Source: Streptomyces sp. NBC_00306
GTDB taxonomy: Bacteria; Actinomycetota; Actinomycetes; Streptomycetales; Streptomycetaceae
Reading direction: 5' to 3'
Assembly: GCF_036169555.1 (NCBI RefSeq)
Contig: NZ_CP108032.1
Location: 2,046,001-2,110,000 of the forward strand
Length of the DNA: 64,000 nucleotides
This document shows, piece after piece, positions 1 through 8,915 of the stretch (the first letter of the stretch is position 1; each line of letters opens with the position of its first letter). The position numbers and the translations under genes were made by a program. The notes beneath the pieces were generated by a model. The model worked only from the letters and a program-made list of their open reading frames with translations. It ran no database searches and was not told the DNA's origin.

Positions 1-667
1 GGTGCACTGGCGTTCCACCGCGCGCTACGGCGAACTGATGGTGCGCCGTGAGGAGCAGCCCCAGCGGTCGCGCTGCACCGTGCTGCTCGACACCCGGCGC
101 GGCGCCTACCAGGGGGCCGGTCCCGACTCGGCCTTCGAATGGGCCGTCTCGGGCGCCGCGTCCGCGCTGGTCCATATGCTCGAACGGGGCTTCGCGGTGC
201 GGCTGTTGACCGACACCGGCAGTTCGGTGCCGGGCGAGGGCGCGGACGGGTTCGCGGGCTCGACCCAGGAGTCCGCGGACTCCGCGGGTCTGATGATGGA
301 CACCCTCGCGGTCGTCGACCACTCCGACGGCGGCGGGCTCTCCCGGGCGTACGACGTGCTGCGCGGCGGGAACGAAGGACTCCTGGTCGCGTTCTTCGGC
401 GACCTCGACGAGGAGCAGGCGACGCTCGCCGCGCGGATGCGCCATCGCAGCGGCGCCGCCGTCGCCTTCGTCCTCGACAGCGGCACCTGGGTGACGAGCG
501 GTGCCGTGGCCGGCGCGATCGACGAGCGGCTGCGGCTGCTGCGGGAGTCCGGCTGGACCGCGCTCGCCGTGGCGCCGGGGGCCCCGCTCGCCGATCTGTG
601 GCAGCAGGCGGGCCATCAGCGCACCGAGTCCAGCAGCACGAACGGCAATTCTGGGGGTTGGACATGA
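1..667 (+). CDS. DUF58 domain-containing protein, C-terminal part (cut by the window edge)
   Basis: The reading frame is open from the first base, so the true start lies outside the window and only about 222 C-terminal residues are present. The opening residues MHWRSTARYGELMVRREEQ are the conserved WRSTAR-type core of DUF58, a family found beside MoxR AAA ATPases and transglutaminases. A von Willebrand-like segment with TVLLDTR follows. The stop codon overlaps the start of the transglutaminase gene by 4 bases, so the two are translationally coupled. An upstream MoxR-type ATPase is expected but not visible. The biochemical role of the family is not established. Confidence 0.85.
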   Translation, partial: VHWRSTARYGELMVRREEQPQRSRCTVLLDTRRGAYQGAGPDSAFEWAVSGAASALVHMLERGFAVRLLTDTGSSVPGEGADGFAGSTQESADSAGLMMDTLAVVDHSDGGGLSRAYDVLRGGNEGLLVAFFGDLDEEQATLAARMRHRSGAAVAFVLDSGTWVTSGAVAGAIDERLRLLRESGWTALAVAPGAPLADLWQQAGHQRTESSSTNGNSGGWT

Positions 668-3084
668 GCGGTCGCGGACGGCTGGCGCTGTGCGCGTTCG
701 CTGCCACAGTGATGGCATCGGGCGCGATCCTGCCGCTGATCGACACGGCCGGCTGGATGGTGCAGGCGGCGTTCCTGCTGGCCGTCCAGAGCGGCGCGGG
801 CGCCCTGACCCGGCGGGTACCGCTGGCCAGGCCGCTCACGGTCCTCGTGCAGGCGCTCGTCGGACTGCTGCTGCTCACGGTGGTCTTCGCCCGGGACCAC
901 GCGCTCCTCGGCGTGCTGCCGGGCCCGGAGGCCTTCCAGCACTTCGGCACCCTGCTCTCCGCCGGCGGCGAGGACGTCGGGCGGTACGCGATCCCGGCGC
1001 CCGCGACCGACGGCATCCGCCTGATGGTGATCGGCGGGGTCATGGTGATCGGCCTGACGGTGGACGCCCTCGCGGTGACCTTCCGCAGCGCCGCACCCGC
1101 CGGTCTGCCGCTCCTCGCGCTCTATTCGGTCGCGGCCGGCCTGGCGGGCGGCGGCGCGAGCTGGCTGTGGTTCCTGCTGGCCGCCTGCGGCTATCTGGTG
1201 CTCCTGCTGGCCGAGGGCCGGGACCGGCTCTCGCAGTGGGGTCGGGTCTTCGGCGGAGCCGTGCCCGCACAGGGGCGCAGCGCCCAGGGCTTCGACCCGG
1301 CCGGCGGCAATCCGCTCGCCCCGGTGCGCACCGGGCGGCGGATCGGCGCTCTCGCACTGGGCGTGGCGCTCGTGGTCCCGGCGGCGCTGCCGGCCCTGGA
1401 CGGCGGGCTGCTGGCCTCCACGGGCAACGGCACGGGCGGCGGGGGCGGCGGCACGATCAATGCGGTGAACCCGCTGGTCTCCCTCCAGGACAGCCTGCGG
1501 CAGCCCGACAACCGCGAGGTCATCCGCTACCGGACCAACGCACCGGACACCCAGGACCTCTATCTGCGGATCGTGGCGCTGGACCAGTTCGACGGCACGG
1601 CGTGGAAGACCTCGCAGCGCGACATCACCGATATCCCGCGCCGCCTTCCGCAGCCGGACGGTCTCAGCCCGTCGGTCGGCGCCACCGAGATCAGGACGAA
1701 CATCACGGCCGCCGGTTCCTACCGGCAGAGCTGGCTGCCGCTCCCCTACCCGGCGACCGACGTGGACATCAAGGGCCGCTGGCGCTTCGAGCCCGTCGGC
1801 CGGACGGTGGTCGGCGACAGCGGCCAGTCGACCCGGGGCGCGAAGTACTCCGTCAGCAGCCTGATGGTGAAGCCGACGGCCGAGCAGCTCGCGAGCGCTC
1901 CGCCGGCCCCGGCCTCGCTGGTGCGCGAGTACACCAAGGTGCCCGAGGTCCTGCCGGACGTGGTCGAGGACACCGCGAAGAAGGTCACCGAGGGCGCCGC
2001 GAACGACTACGAGCGGGCGGTGAAGCTCCAGGACTGGTTCGCCGTCGACGGCGGCTTCACCTACGACACCGAAGTCCAGTCCGGTACGGGCGTCTCCGCG
2101 ATTTCCCGCTTCCTCCAGCAGAAGCAGGGCTTCTGCGTCCACTTCTCGTTCTCCATGGCCGCCATGGCGCGGACGCTCGGCATTCCGGCACGGGTCGCGG
2201 TCGGCTTCACGCCGGGCAGTCCGCTGGCCGACGGCAGCATGTCGGTGGGTCTGAAGGAAGCACACGCCTGGCCGGAGCTGTTCTTCGAGGGCGTGGGCTG
2301 GACGCGGTTCGAGCCGACCCCGAGCCGGGGCACCGCACCCGAGTACACCCGTTCGGAGTCGCCGTCCGGCGGGCCGAGCAGCCCGACGCAGCCCGAGGCG
2401 ACCGCCTCCACGGCACCCAGCGTCGCCCCGTCCGCCTCCGATCGCTGCCCGGCCCAGGCCCGGCAGCTCGGTGAGTGCGGTGCGGCGGCGCCGCAGGATC
2501 TGACCCCGCCCGGCGATTCGGGCTTCCCGTTGAAGACCACCCTGCTGGTGGGTCTGGCCGTGCTGCTCGGAGTGGGTGTGCCGCTGCTGCCGATGCTGTG
2601 GCGGCTGAGAGTCACCGCACGCCGGCTGGGCTCCGGCGGACGCACACCGGCCGACGCCGGGGCGCGGACCCTCGCGGCCTGGCTGGAGGTCACGGACACG
2701 GCCTGGGACTTCGGCATCCTGCCGGACGAGTCCCAAACAGCACGCAAGACCGCGGCCCGCATCGTGCGGCTCGGCGGTCTGGAGGGCGAGGCGGCGGACG
2801 GGGTGCACCGGATCGCGGGCGCTGTCGAGCAGGTGCTCTATGCCCCGGTGCCCAAGCCGGGCACGGGTCTGAGCGACGACGTGACCCGGATCCGGGAGGG
2901 CCTGCGGTCCGGAGCGAGCCGTGGGACCCGGCTGCGGGCACTGCTGCTGCCCCGCTCGACCGTACGAGTGGTCTGGGACCTCTCGGGCCGCTGGTCCTCG
3001 CTCACCGACACCTGGCGCGGCAGCCGCTGGGCCCCGGAGCGGTGGGCGGGGATGCTGCGCCGTCCGTCGCGGCAGCGGGGCTGA
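664..3084 (+). CDS. TgpA-like membrane transglutaminase (DUF3488/DUF4129)
   Basis: The product has 806 residues. Several hydrophobic helices fill about the first 230 residues, then comes an extracytoplasmic transglutaminase-like core. A catalytic cysteine is visible near residue 491 (GFCVHFSFSMAAMARTLG) and histidine 534 (KEAHAWPELFF). The usual third-residue region reads RFEPTP, with Glu where Asp is common. A Ser/Pro-rich linker near 570-600 leads to one more helix at about 622-645 and a cytoplasmic DUF4129-like tail. I chose the ATG at 664, which overlaps the DUF58 stop; longer starts in this frame would run through DUF58. The substrate is unknown; a cell-envelope role is inferred from topology. 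Confidence 0.88.
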   Translation: MSGRGRLALCAFAATVMASGAILPLIDTAGWMVQAAFLLAVQSGAGALTRRVPLARPLTVLVQALVGLLLLTVVFARDHALLGVLPGPEAFQHFGTLLSAGGEDVGRYAIPAPATDGIRLMVIGGVMVIGLTVDALAVTFRSAAPAGLPLLALYSVAAGLAGGGASWLWFLLAACGYLVLLLAEGRDRLSQWGRVFGGAVPAQGRSAQGFDPAGGNPLAPVRTGRRIGALALGVALVVPAALPALDGGLLASTGNGTGGGGGGTINAVNPLVSLQDSLRQPDNREVIRYRTNAPDTQDLYLRIVALDQFDGTAWKTSQRDITDIPRRLPQPDGLSPSVGATEIRTNITAAGSYRQSWLPLPYPATDVDIKGRWRFEPVGRTVVGDSGQSTRGAKYSVSSLMVKPTAEQLASAPPAPASLVREYTKVPEVLPDVVEDTAKKVTEGAANDYERAVKLQDWFAVDGGFTYDTEVQSGTGVSAISRFLQQKQGFCVHFSFSMAAMARTLGIPARVAVGFTPGSPLADGSMSVGLKEAHAWPELFFEGVGWTRFEPTPSRGTAPEYTRSESPSGGPSSPTQPEATASTAPSVAPSASDRCPAQARQLGECGAAAPQDLTPPGDSGFPLKTTLLVGLAVLLGVGVPLLPMLWRLRVTARRLGSGGRTPADAGARTLAAWLEVTDTAWDFGILPDESQTARKTAARIVRLGGLEGEAADGVHRIAGAVEQVLYAPVPKPGTGLSDDVTRIREGLRSGASRGTRLRALLLPRSTVRVVWDLSGRWSSLTDTWRGSRWAPERWAGMLRRPSRQRG

Positions 3085-3107
3085 GGACGCCCGGGCCGAG
3101 GGACAGC

Positions 3108-3158
3108 GAGAACGGGTGAGGGGCCGACGCTTCGGGCGTCGGCCCCTCACCCGTTCTC
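3108..3158 (+). terminator. Strong hairpin terminator after the transglutaminase gene
   Basis: A perfect 23-base inverted repeat (3108-3130 with 3136-3158) with a 5-base loop begins 23 bases after the stop codon. There is no T-tract, which is common for terminators in high-GC actinobacteria. Confidence 0.85.
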
Positions 3159-3561
3159 GACTCCGACGCATGCGCCGGGGTCATATTCAGGGGGCTGAGC
3201 ACTCAAAAATCCGGCCCTGCGGGGACGGGATCGGCCGGGGAATTCCGGCACCGAGCCTCCGGCGCACAGGGCGTCCGCATGGCGATCCGGGACTCGTCCA
3301 TCCGGGAGACGCAGCCGGGACTCAGCAAACGGGGATTCGGAGACGGCGATTCGGAGACGGGGACTCGGGGACGACGGAATTCGGGCCGCACGGACCCGAG
3401 GCACGCGAAGGCCGGAAGCACCCGCATCCGGGGCGCATCTGTCCGGCGCACGGGCGGGGGCCTGATCCACACGCCAAGCCCCGGGCCTTGCCGTCCCACC
3501 ATGGCCGCTCACGCGAACAGTTCACCCGCTCGGTGACGCCCTCCGCGAGGTCCGCGGTGGT
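3159..3561. other. Gene-free spacer with short tandem repeats
   Basis: About 400 bases between the terminator and the convergent DUF3040 gene. No frame here has an ORF with a ribosome site and recognisable product. The only structure is a run of three to four 14-base units of the form gattcggagacgg, starting at about 3334, 3348 and 3362, with looser related copies on each side. Confidence 0.6.
3334..3390. repeat. 14-bp degenerate tandem repeat
   Basis: Copies of gattcggagacgg start at 3334 and 3348 and are identical over 13 bases. A third copy (gactcggggacga) starts at 3362 and a fourth, more degenerate, follows near 3376. Spacing is exactly 14 bases. Confidence 0.7.
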
Positions 3562-3960
3562 TCAGTGGCCCTGCTCGTCGCGGCGGCGCTGCCACCGCTG
3601 CTCGATCCGGTCCATCATCGACTTGCGCTGACGGGACTGGCGACGCGCGGTTGCGGGCGCGTCTCCCAGGGTCTGTTGCTCACCCGGTTTCGGCGCCTTG
3701 CGCCATCCGGTGACCGCCAGGACCGCACAGCCGAGCATGACGAGAAAACCCACCACGCTGATCCAGATCTGCTGCGCGACCATTCCGGCCATGAGGAGCG
3801 CGATACCCACCAGGAAGCCGGCGACCGCTTGGTAGACCCGTCGCCGGGTGTACGTACGCAGCCCGCTTCCCTCAAGCGCTGTAGCGAACTTGGGATCTTC
3901 GGCGTACAGCGCTCGCTCCATCTGCTCGAGCATTCGCTGCTCGTGCTCCGAGAGCGGCAC
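3562..3960 (-). CDS. DUF3040 small membrane protein
   Basis: The product has 132 residues. The N-terminus MPLSEHEQRMLEQMERALYA is the signature of DUF3040, a family nearly confined to actinobacteria. Two hydrophobic helices lie at about residues 46-85, followed by a basic tail (RRQSRQRKS, RWQRRRDEQ). The GTG at 3960 is preceded by AGGAGG five bases upstream, which fixes the start. The gene stands alone on this strand. Function unknown; in other Streptomyces it lies close to the division and cell-wall cluster. Confidence 0.88.
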   Translation of the reverse strand: MPLSEHEQRMLEQMERALYAEDPKFATALEGSGLRTYTRRRVYQAVAGFLVGIALLMAGMVAQQIWISVVGFLVMLGCAVLAVTGWRKAPKPGEQQTLGDAPATARRQSRQRKSMMDRIEQRWQRRRDEQGH

Positions 3961-4137
3961 GGAGTCCTCCTAGTCGTCGGCCGCGGGGGGCGACCGGTAT
4001 GCGGCCCTTTCAGGATAGGCAGGGAATCGCCCCCGTGAAACCCGCCCTCTATGCCTGTTCACCGCCCGGGCCGCCATGGCGGCTTGGCTGCTGAGGCGTA
4101 GATTCCCCAACCGCCGATCCGTCATGCCGGATGGTGT

Positions 4138-4173
4138 CCCCCGATCATACGGGGCCGAGCCCACGATCGGGGG
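4138..4173. terminator. Hairpin downstream of the methyltransferase gene
   Basis: Nine-base inverted repeat cccccgatc / gatcggggg with an 18-base loop, 37 bases past the stop of the minus-strand methyltransferase gene. Probable terminator; the large loop makes it only moderately convincing. Confidence 0.45.
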
Positions 4174-4209
4174 GTCTGTGGCGTACTCCATGTGCGGCTG
4201 CGCCGCTGA

Positions 4210-4992
4210 TCAGCCGCGCTTCTCGCCCAGTACGTGCAGCTGGGTGGCGACCGAGTGGAAGGCGGGCAGCTCGGCCGCGGCCGCCTCCAGCTTGAGCAGA
4301 GCCTCCAGAGCGCGCGGCTCGGTGTCCACCAGGACGCCCGGAACGAGGTCCGCGAAGACGCGCACGCCGTGCACCGCGCCGACCTCCACACCGGCGTCGG
4401 AGGCCAGCGTGGTGAGCTGCTCCGCGGTGAAGCGGCGGGGCATCGGGTCCCCGTCGCCCCAGCGGCCCGCGGGGTCCGTCAGCGCCTGCCGGGCCTCGGT
4501 GAAGTGCCCCGCGAGCGCCCGGGCCAGGACGGCACCGCCGAGGCCTGCGGCCAGCAGGCTGATGATGCCGTCGGCCCGCAGGGCGGCGACCGTGTTCCGC
4601 ACGCCTTCCGCCGGGTCGTCCACGTACTCCAGGACGCCGTGGCAGAGGACCGCGTCGTAACCGTCGCGCTCGACGACGTCGAAGAGGCCGTGCACATCCC
4701 CCTGGACGCCCTTGATCCGGTCGGCGACTCCGGCCTCCGCGGCCCTGCGCTCCAGCGCGAAGAGGGCGTTCGGGCTGGGGTCGACCACGGTGACGCGGTG
4801 GCCCAGCCGGGCGACGGGCACCGCGAAGGAACCGCTGCCGCCGCCGGTGTCCAGGACGTCCAGGCTGTCCGTCCCGGTCACCTTGGCCCGGCGGTCCAGA
4901 GCGTCCTTGAGGACCTCCCAGACGACCGAGGTGCGCAGGGCGGAGCGGGGCTGACGCGGTGGGGTCTTCCCACCGGGGGACGGGTCCGGCAC
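4210..4992 (-). CDS. Class I SAM-dependent methyltransferase
   Basis: The product has 260 residues and a Rossmann-type methyltransferase fold. Motif I is LDVLDTGGGSGSFAVPVA near residues 42-60, motif II is VTVVDPSPNA, and motif IV is YDAVLCHGVLEYVDDP near 115-130. This matches the UbiE/COQ5-like Methyltransf_11 pattern. Target unknown. The GTG start has GAGGAG nine bases upstream. The long C-terminal half (about 150-260) has no motif I can name. It is a single gene between DUF3040 and the HEPN gene, all on the minus strand. Not a rRNA methyltransferase by any motif I can see. Confidence 0.85.
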   Translation of the reverse strand: MPDPSPGGKTPPRQPRSALRTSVVWEVLKDALDRRAKVTGTDSLDVLDTGGGSGSFAVPVARLGHRVTVVDPSPNALFALERRAAEAGVADRIKGVQGDVHGLFDVVERDGYDAVLCHGVLEYVDDPAEGVRNTVAALRADGIISLLAAGLGGAVLARALAGHFTEARQALTDPAGRWGDGDPMPRRFTAEQLTTLASDAGVEVGAVHGVRVFADLVPGVLVDTEPRALEALLKLEAAAAELPAFHSVATQLHVLGEKRG

Positions 4993-5174
4993 GGCAGTTG
5001 ACTCCTCGGGCGGTGCCGCCCCGGGCTGCTGGAACGCGGGCGGGGCGGGCGGTGAGCGATGACCGACGTCGATGAACGCACGACATCTCCCACCCTATTG
5101 CCTCGGCCGGACGTCCCAGCGCTGCGTCTCACCCCGCGGCGCCGGCCCTTTCCGCCTGCCGCTCCGTGGCCGTC

Positions 5175-5714
5175 TCACCCCGCGGCGTCACCCCTCCCCG
5201 GCGGCTCCGTCCGGGGCTGCGGCAGGGCCGGCTGGAGCACCAGCATCCGTTCCACCAGGCGCAGGAACATGGCCGCGTCACGCAGCAGGTCGTCGGCGTC
5301 GCGGGTGCTCGCCGCCCCCTGTATGCCCGCCTCGGCGCGTGCCCTGCGGGTGGCGCCCGAGGCGAACAGGATGCTCCACTCCGCCAGTTCGGGCGCTATC
5401 TCGGGGAGCACTTCCCAGGCGCTCCTGATCCGCCGGCGTCGTCGCTCGCTCGTCTCCGGGCGGCCCCGCGCGGCGAGCACCGCGGCGGCGGTGCGCAGGG
5501 CCGCCAGGTGGGCCGTGGCGTAGCGCTCGTTGGGCGTTTCGAGGGTGGCTGCCTCGTCCAGTCCGGTACGGGCCTGGGCGAGGAGGTCGAGGGCGGCGGG
5601 GGGCGCGGTGGCCCGCCGCAGGACGGGGTGCACGTCGCTCGCCGGTCCGGTCAGTGAGGGTGCAGGGCCGGTGGCGCGGCGCCGGGGTGCGGCTGCTGCG
5701 TAGGAGTTGGCCAT
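5175..5714 (-). CDS. SAV_6107-family HEPN protein
   Basis: The product has 179 residues from the ATG at 5714 (MANSYAAAAP), which has AGGAGG six bases upstream; an upstream ATG in frame lacks a site. The central part (about 45-150) is helical with Arg-rich stretches (ETSERRRRRIRSAW), and matches the actinobacterial HEPN group named after S. avermitilis SAV_6107. HEPN proteins are often RNases or partners of nucleotidyltransferases. The classical Rx4-6H motif is not evident, so catalysis is uncertain. It is transcribed divergently from the ABC/YhgE operon. Confidence 0.75.
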   Translation of the reverse strand: MANSYAAAAPRRRATGPAPSLTGPASDVHPVLRRATAPPAALDLLAQARTGLDEAATLETPNERYATAHLAALRTAAAVLAARGRPETSERRRRRIRSAWEVLPEIAPELAEWSILFASGATRRARAEAGIQGAASTRDADDLLRDAAMFLRLVERMLVLQPALPQPRTEPPGRGDAAG

Positions 5715-5834
5715 GACGAACCTCCTGTCGTCGTGTGACGGCACTGTGGCCGTATGTGTCCATCGTGGAGGCCCCCACTGACAATCGGCCCTGACCTGCT
5801 CCTTTGCTTCGATCGTAGGTTCGGTAGTAGTTTT

Positions 5835-5854
5835 TGCACTGACTGGTCAGTTCA
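5835..5854. promoter_or_regulatory. Probable TetR operator
   Basis: The 20-base imperfect palindrome tgcactgactggtcagttca has 9-base arms with one mismatch around a central tg. It lies 18 bases before the GTG of the ABC ATPase gene, in the divergent promoter region. The TetR gene closing the same operon is the natural candidate to bind it. Confidence 0.6.
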
Positions 5855-5872
5855 AAATTTGGGGGAGGGCAC

Positions 5873-6841
5873 GTGGACAGCCCGCACGGGGCAGCCGTCA
5901 CTGCCGAGGACTTCGGGCTCGAGGGTCCGCGTGGCTGGGCCTTCCGGTCGGTCACCGTCGACGCGGAGCCCGGCTCGCTCATCGCCGTCGTGGGCCCGTC
6001 CGGTTCGGGCCGTACGAGTCTTCTGCTCGCGCTCACCGGCCGTATGCGTCCCACCGAGGGCAGCGCCGAGGTCGCCGGACTGCCGCTGCCCCGGAAGATG
6101 GCCGCGGTACGCAGGATCAGCGCGCTCGGCCCCGTACAGGGCGTCAGCGAGCTCGACCCGGCGCTGACCGTCGGCGAGCATCTGCGGGAACGCGCCCTGT
6201 TGCAGCGCCGTTTCGACGCCTCGCTGCGCGCCCTGCTGAGGCCGCGCGCCGAGCGGGCGAAGGAGGCACGCGACCGTGTCGACGAAGCGCTGGAGGCCGC
6301 CGGGCTGGACACGGCCACGCTCCCCAAGCGGGAACGCACCTCCGTACGCGATCTGGAGCGGCTGGAGGCGCTGCGGCTGTCCGTGGCCCTGGCGCTGATC
6401 GGCCGGCCGCGGCTGCTCGCCGTCGACGACGCCGACCTGAAGCTCTCCGACGCCGACCGGGCCGAGGCGTGGCGGCTGCTGCGCTCGGTCGCGGAGTCGG
6501 GCACGACCGTGCTGGCCGTGTGCAGCGAGGCGCCCGAGGGCGCCACCGTCGTCGTCGGCACCGGCCGAGGCACGGACAGTCCGGACGACGACGCTCCGGA
6601 CGACGATGCTCCGGGCGACAGGCAGGACGACGGCATCCAGGACGACGGCAGCACCCACGAGGGGCCCGCCGACGACACCACCGACGGCAGCGCGGACACC
6701 CGGCCCACCGACGGCGGGGCCACGGCCGGCACCCACGACGACACCGGCACCGACCATGCCGGCACCCACGACGAGACCACCGTCGTGAACACCACCGAGG
6801 AGGGGACGGCCGATGCGCTCGCCGAAACTGGCCGCGCTTGA
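5873..6841 (+). CDS. Degenerate ABC-type ATP-binding protein with Asp-rich tail
   Basis: The product has 322 residues. An ABC ATPase fold spans about 10-215, but its key residues diverge. Walker A reads GPSGSGRTSL (41-50) with Arg47 where Lys is normal. Walker B is LLAVDDAD with Asp186 in the catalytic Glu position. No LSGGQ signature precedes it; the region reads TSVRDLERLEALRLSVA. Residues from about 228 form a low-complexity tail rich in Asp, Thr, Gly and His. The GTG start has GGGGGAGGG four bases upstream. It overlaps the YhgE gene by 29 bases. Probably a partner or regulator of that membrane protein rather than a normal transport ATPase (inference). Confidence 0.8.
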   Translation: MDSPHGAAVTAEDFGLEGPRGWAFRSVTVDAEPGSLIAVVGPSGSGRTSLLLALTGRMRPTEGSAEVAGLPLPRKMAAVRRISALGPVQGVSELDPALTVGEHLRERALLQRRFDASLRALLRPRAERAKEARDRVDEALEAAGLDTATLPKRERTSVRDLERLEALRLSVALALIGRPRLLAVDDADLKLSDADRAEAWRLLRSVAESGTTVLAVCSEAPEGATVVVGTGRGTDSPDDDAPDDDAPGDRQDDGIQDDGSTHEGPADDTTDGSADTRPTDGGATAGTHDDTGTDHAGTHDETTVVNTTEEGTADALAETGRA

Positions 6842-8900
6842 GCTCAAGCGGTTCGGCAGGGGGAAACTGCCGCGTGCCGCACTGGTCGCCGTGGTGCTGC
6901 TGCCGTTGCTGTACGGCGCGCTGTACCTGTGGTCCTTCTGGGACCCGTACGGCCGGCTGGACCGGATCCCCGTCGCGCTCGTCAACGACGACAAGGGCGC
7001 CCAGGCCGAGGGCAGGAAGATCTCGGCGGGCGACGAGATCACCAAGGGGCTGCGCGAGAGCGACGTCTTCGAGTGGCACGAGGTGAGCGCGGCCGAGGCC
7101 CGCGAGGGTGTCGAGGACGGCGCGTACTACCTCTCGCTCACCATGCCCCGGGACTTCAGTGAGCGCATCGCGTCGAGTTCGGGCAACTCCCCCGAGACCG
7201 GCGCCCTTCAGGTCCGCACGAACGACGCCAACAACTACATCGTCGGCCAGATTTCGCGGACGGTCTTCGCCGAGGTGCGCACGGCCGCGTCGACCGACGC
7301 GTCCCGCTCGTTCCTGGACCGCATCTTCATCTCCTTCTCGAGCATCCATGACGCGACGGAGAAGGCGGCCAAGGGCGCCGACCAGCTCAAGGGCGGTATC
7401 GGCAAGGCCAAGAAGGGCTCCAAGGAGCTCGCCGACGGCCTCGAGGACGCGAAGGACGGCAGCGGCAAGCTCGTCGGCGGTCTGTCGAAGCTCTCCAAGG
7501 GCGCGAGCGAGCTCGAGACCGGTTCCCGCAAGGTCGCGGGCGGCACCCAGCAACTCGCCGACAAGGTCAACGCGGTGGCCGCCGGCATCCGCCCGTACGT
7601 ACGGGACGACGGCAAGTCGATCGGTGACGCGGCCCGTCTGGTCTCCGACTCCTCCCGGACCGTCCGCCACACCCTCGACCATCTGGTGAAGAGCGCCCCG
7701 GCCGCGGCCGCCCGCGCGCACAAGTCCGCCGACGAGCTGGAAGCGCTCCACCGCTCGCGCTGCGAGGACGCCCTGCTGCCGGACGCCGGTGCCTGCTCGG
7801 CTCTGGAGCGTGCCAGGGACGCTGCGAAGGACGTGGCGAAGGTAGCCGACGACGTCGACGCCGTGGTGAAGGACCACCAGGGTGACCTCAAGAAGCTCGA
7901 CAGCCGGCTCGCCGATCTCCAGAAGAAGGCCGACGAGATCGCCCGGCGCTCGCCGCGGCTCGACGACGACCTGGAGTCGGCCGTCAAGAAGGTCAACGAG
8001 CTCAACTCCGGTGCCAGGAAGGTCGCTCAGGGCGCGGACAAGCTGCACTCGGGCCTGAGCACCGCACGGTCGGGTTCCACCGAGCTGGACACGGGCGTGG
8101 GCAGGCTCAAGAAGGGTGCCGGGACGCTGGACGGCGGTCTGTTCAAGCTGGCCGACGGTTCGGACGAGCTCGCGGGCGGGCTGAACGACGGCGTCGACAA
8201 GATCCCCGACTACAACAAGAAGGACCGGGACCGCCGTACCGAGGTGATGGCGGACCCCGTGAAGCTGGCGAGCCAGTCCCTGCACAAGGCGCCCAACTAC
8301 GGCACCGGCTTCGCCCCGTACTTCATCCCGCTCTCCCTGTGGGTGGGCTCGATGGTGGCGTACATGATCATCTCGCCGCTGAACCGGCGGGCGCTCGCCG
8401 CGGGCGCCTCCGCCTGGCGGATCGCGGTGGCGGGCTGGCTGCCGGTGGTGGCCCTCGGCCTGGTGCAGGTCGTGGCGCTGATGTCGGTGCTGCACTGGAC
8501 GGTCGGTCTGCAGATGGTCCACGCGGCCGGCACGGTCGGCTTCCTGGCGCTCGTCATCCTCTGCTTCGCCGCGATCATCCAGTGGCTGAACGCCCGGTTC
8601 GGGGCGGCCGGCCGGATCCTCGTCCTGGCGCTGCTGATGCTCCAGCTGACCTCGGCGGGCGGCACCTACCCCGTCCAGACCAGCCCGGCGTTCTTCAACG
8701 CGATCCACCCCTTCCTCCCGATGAGTTACGTCGTCGACGCACTGCGCCGGCTCATCACGGGCGGCGGGCTGGGCCCGGTGTGGGAGGCGAGCGCCGTCAT
8801 GATCGCCTTCACTGCGGGTGCGCTCGCGCTCACCGCGATCTCCGCACGCCGTAAGCAGGTGTGGACGCTCGACCGCCTGCACCCCGAGCTGAGCCTCTGA
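6813..8900 (+). CDS. YhgE/Pip family membrane protein
   Basis: The product has 695 residues and the topology of the YhgE/Pip (phage infection protein) family. One N-terminal helix lies at about 23-45. A long extracytoplasmic domain of about 430 residues follows, with glycine-rich heptad-like coiled-coil repeats (KGADQLKGGIGKAKKGSKEL and similar) from about 185 to 470. Five or six C-terminal helices span about 500-680, as in ABC-2 type permeases. It overlaps the ATPase gene and ends 15 bases before the TetR gene, forming a three-gene operon. The exported substrate is unknown; homologues include the Lactococcus phage receptor Pip and type VII-associated EsaA. Confidence 0.88.
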   Translation: MRSPKLAALELKRFGRGKLPRAALVAVVLLPLLYGALYLWSFWDPYGRLDRIPVALVNDDKGAQAEGRKISAGDEITKGLRESDVFEWHEVSAAEAREGVEDGAYYLSLTMPRDFSERIASSSGNSPETGALQVRTNDANNYIVGQISRTVFAEVRTAASTDASRSFLDRIFISFSSIHDATEKAAKGADQLKGGIGKAKKGSKELADGLEDAKDGSGKLVGGLSKLSKGASELETGSRKVAGGTQQLADKVNAVAAGIRPYVRDDGKSIGDAARLVSDSSRTVRHTLDHLVKSAPAAAARAHKSADELEALHRSRCEDALLPDAGACSALERARDAAKDVAKVADDVDAVVKDHQGDLKKLDSRLADLQKKADEIARRSPRLDDDLESAVKKVNELNSGARKVAQGADKLHSGLSTARSGSTELDTGVGRLKKGAGTLDGGLFKLADGSDELAGGLNDGVDKIPDYNKKDRDRRTEVMADPVKLASQSLHKAPNYGTGFAPYFIPLSLWVGSMVAYMIISPLNRRALAAGASAWRIAVAGWLPVVALGLVQVVALMSVLHWTVGLQMVHAAGTVGFLALVILCFAAIIQWLNARFGAAGRILVLALLMLQLTSAGGTYPVQTSPAFFNAIHPFLPMSYVVDALRRLITGGGLGPVWEASAVMIAFTAGALALTAISARRKQVWTLDRLHPELSL

Positions 8901-8915
8901 AGGGGCGGCGGACCT

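Noticed and set aside
616..3171. Very long minus-strand open frame opposite the transglutaminase gene
   Set aside because: It is a GC-rich antisense shadow with low-complexity Arg/Pro/Gly composition and no start signal; the plus-strand gene has clear domains.
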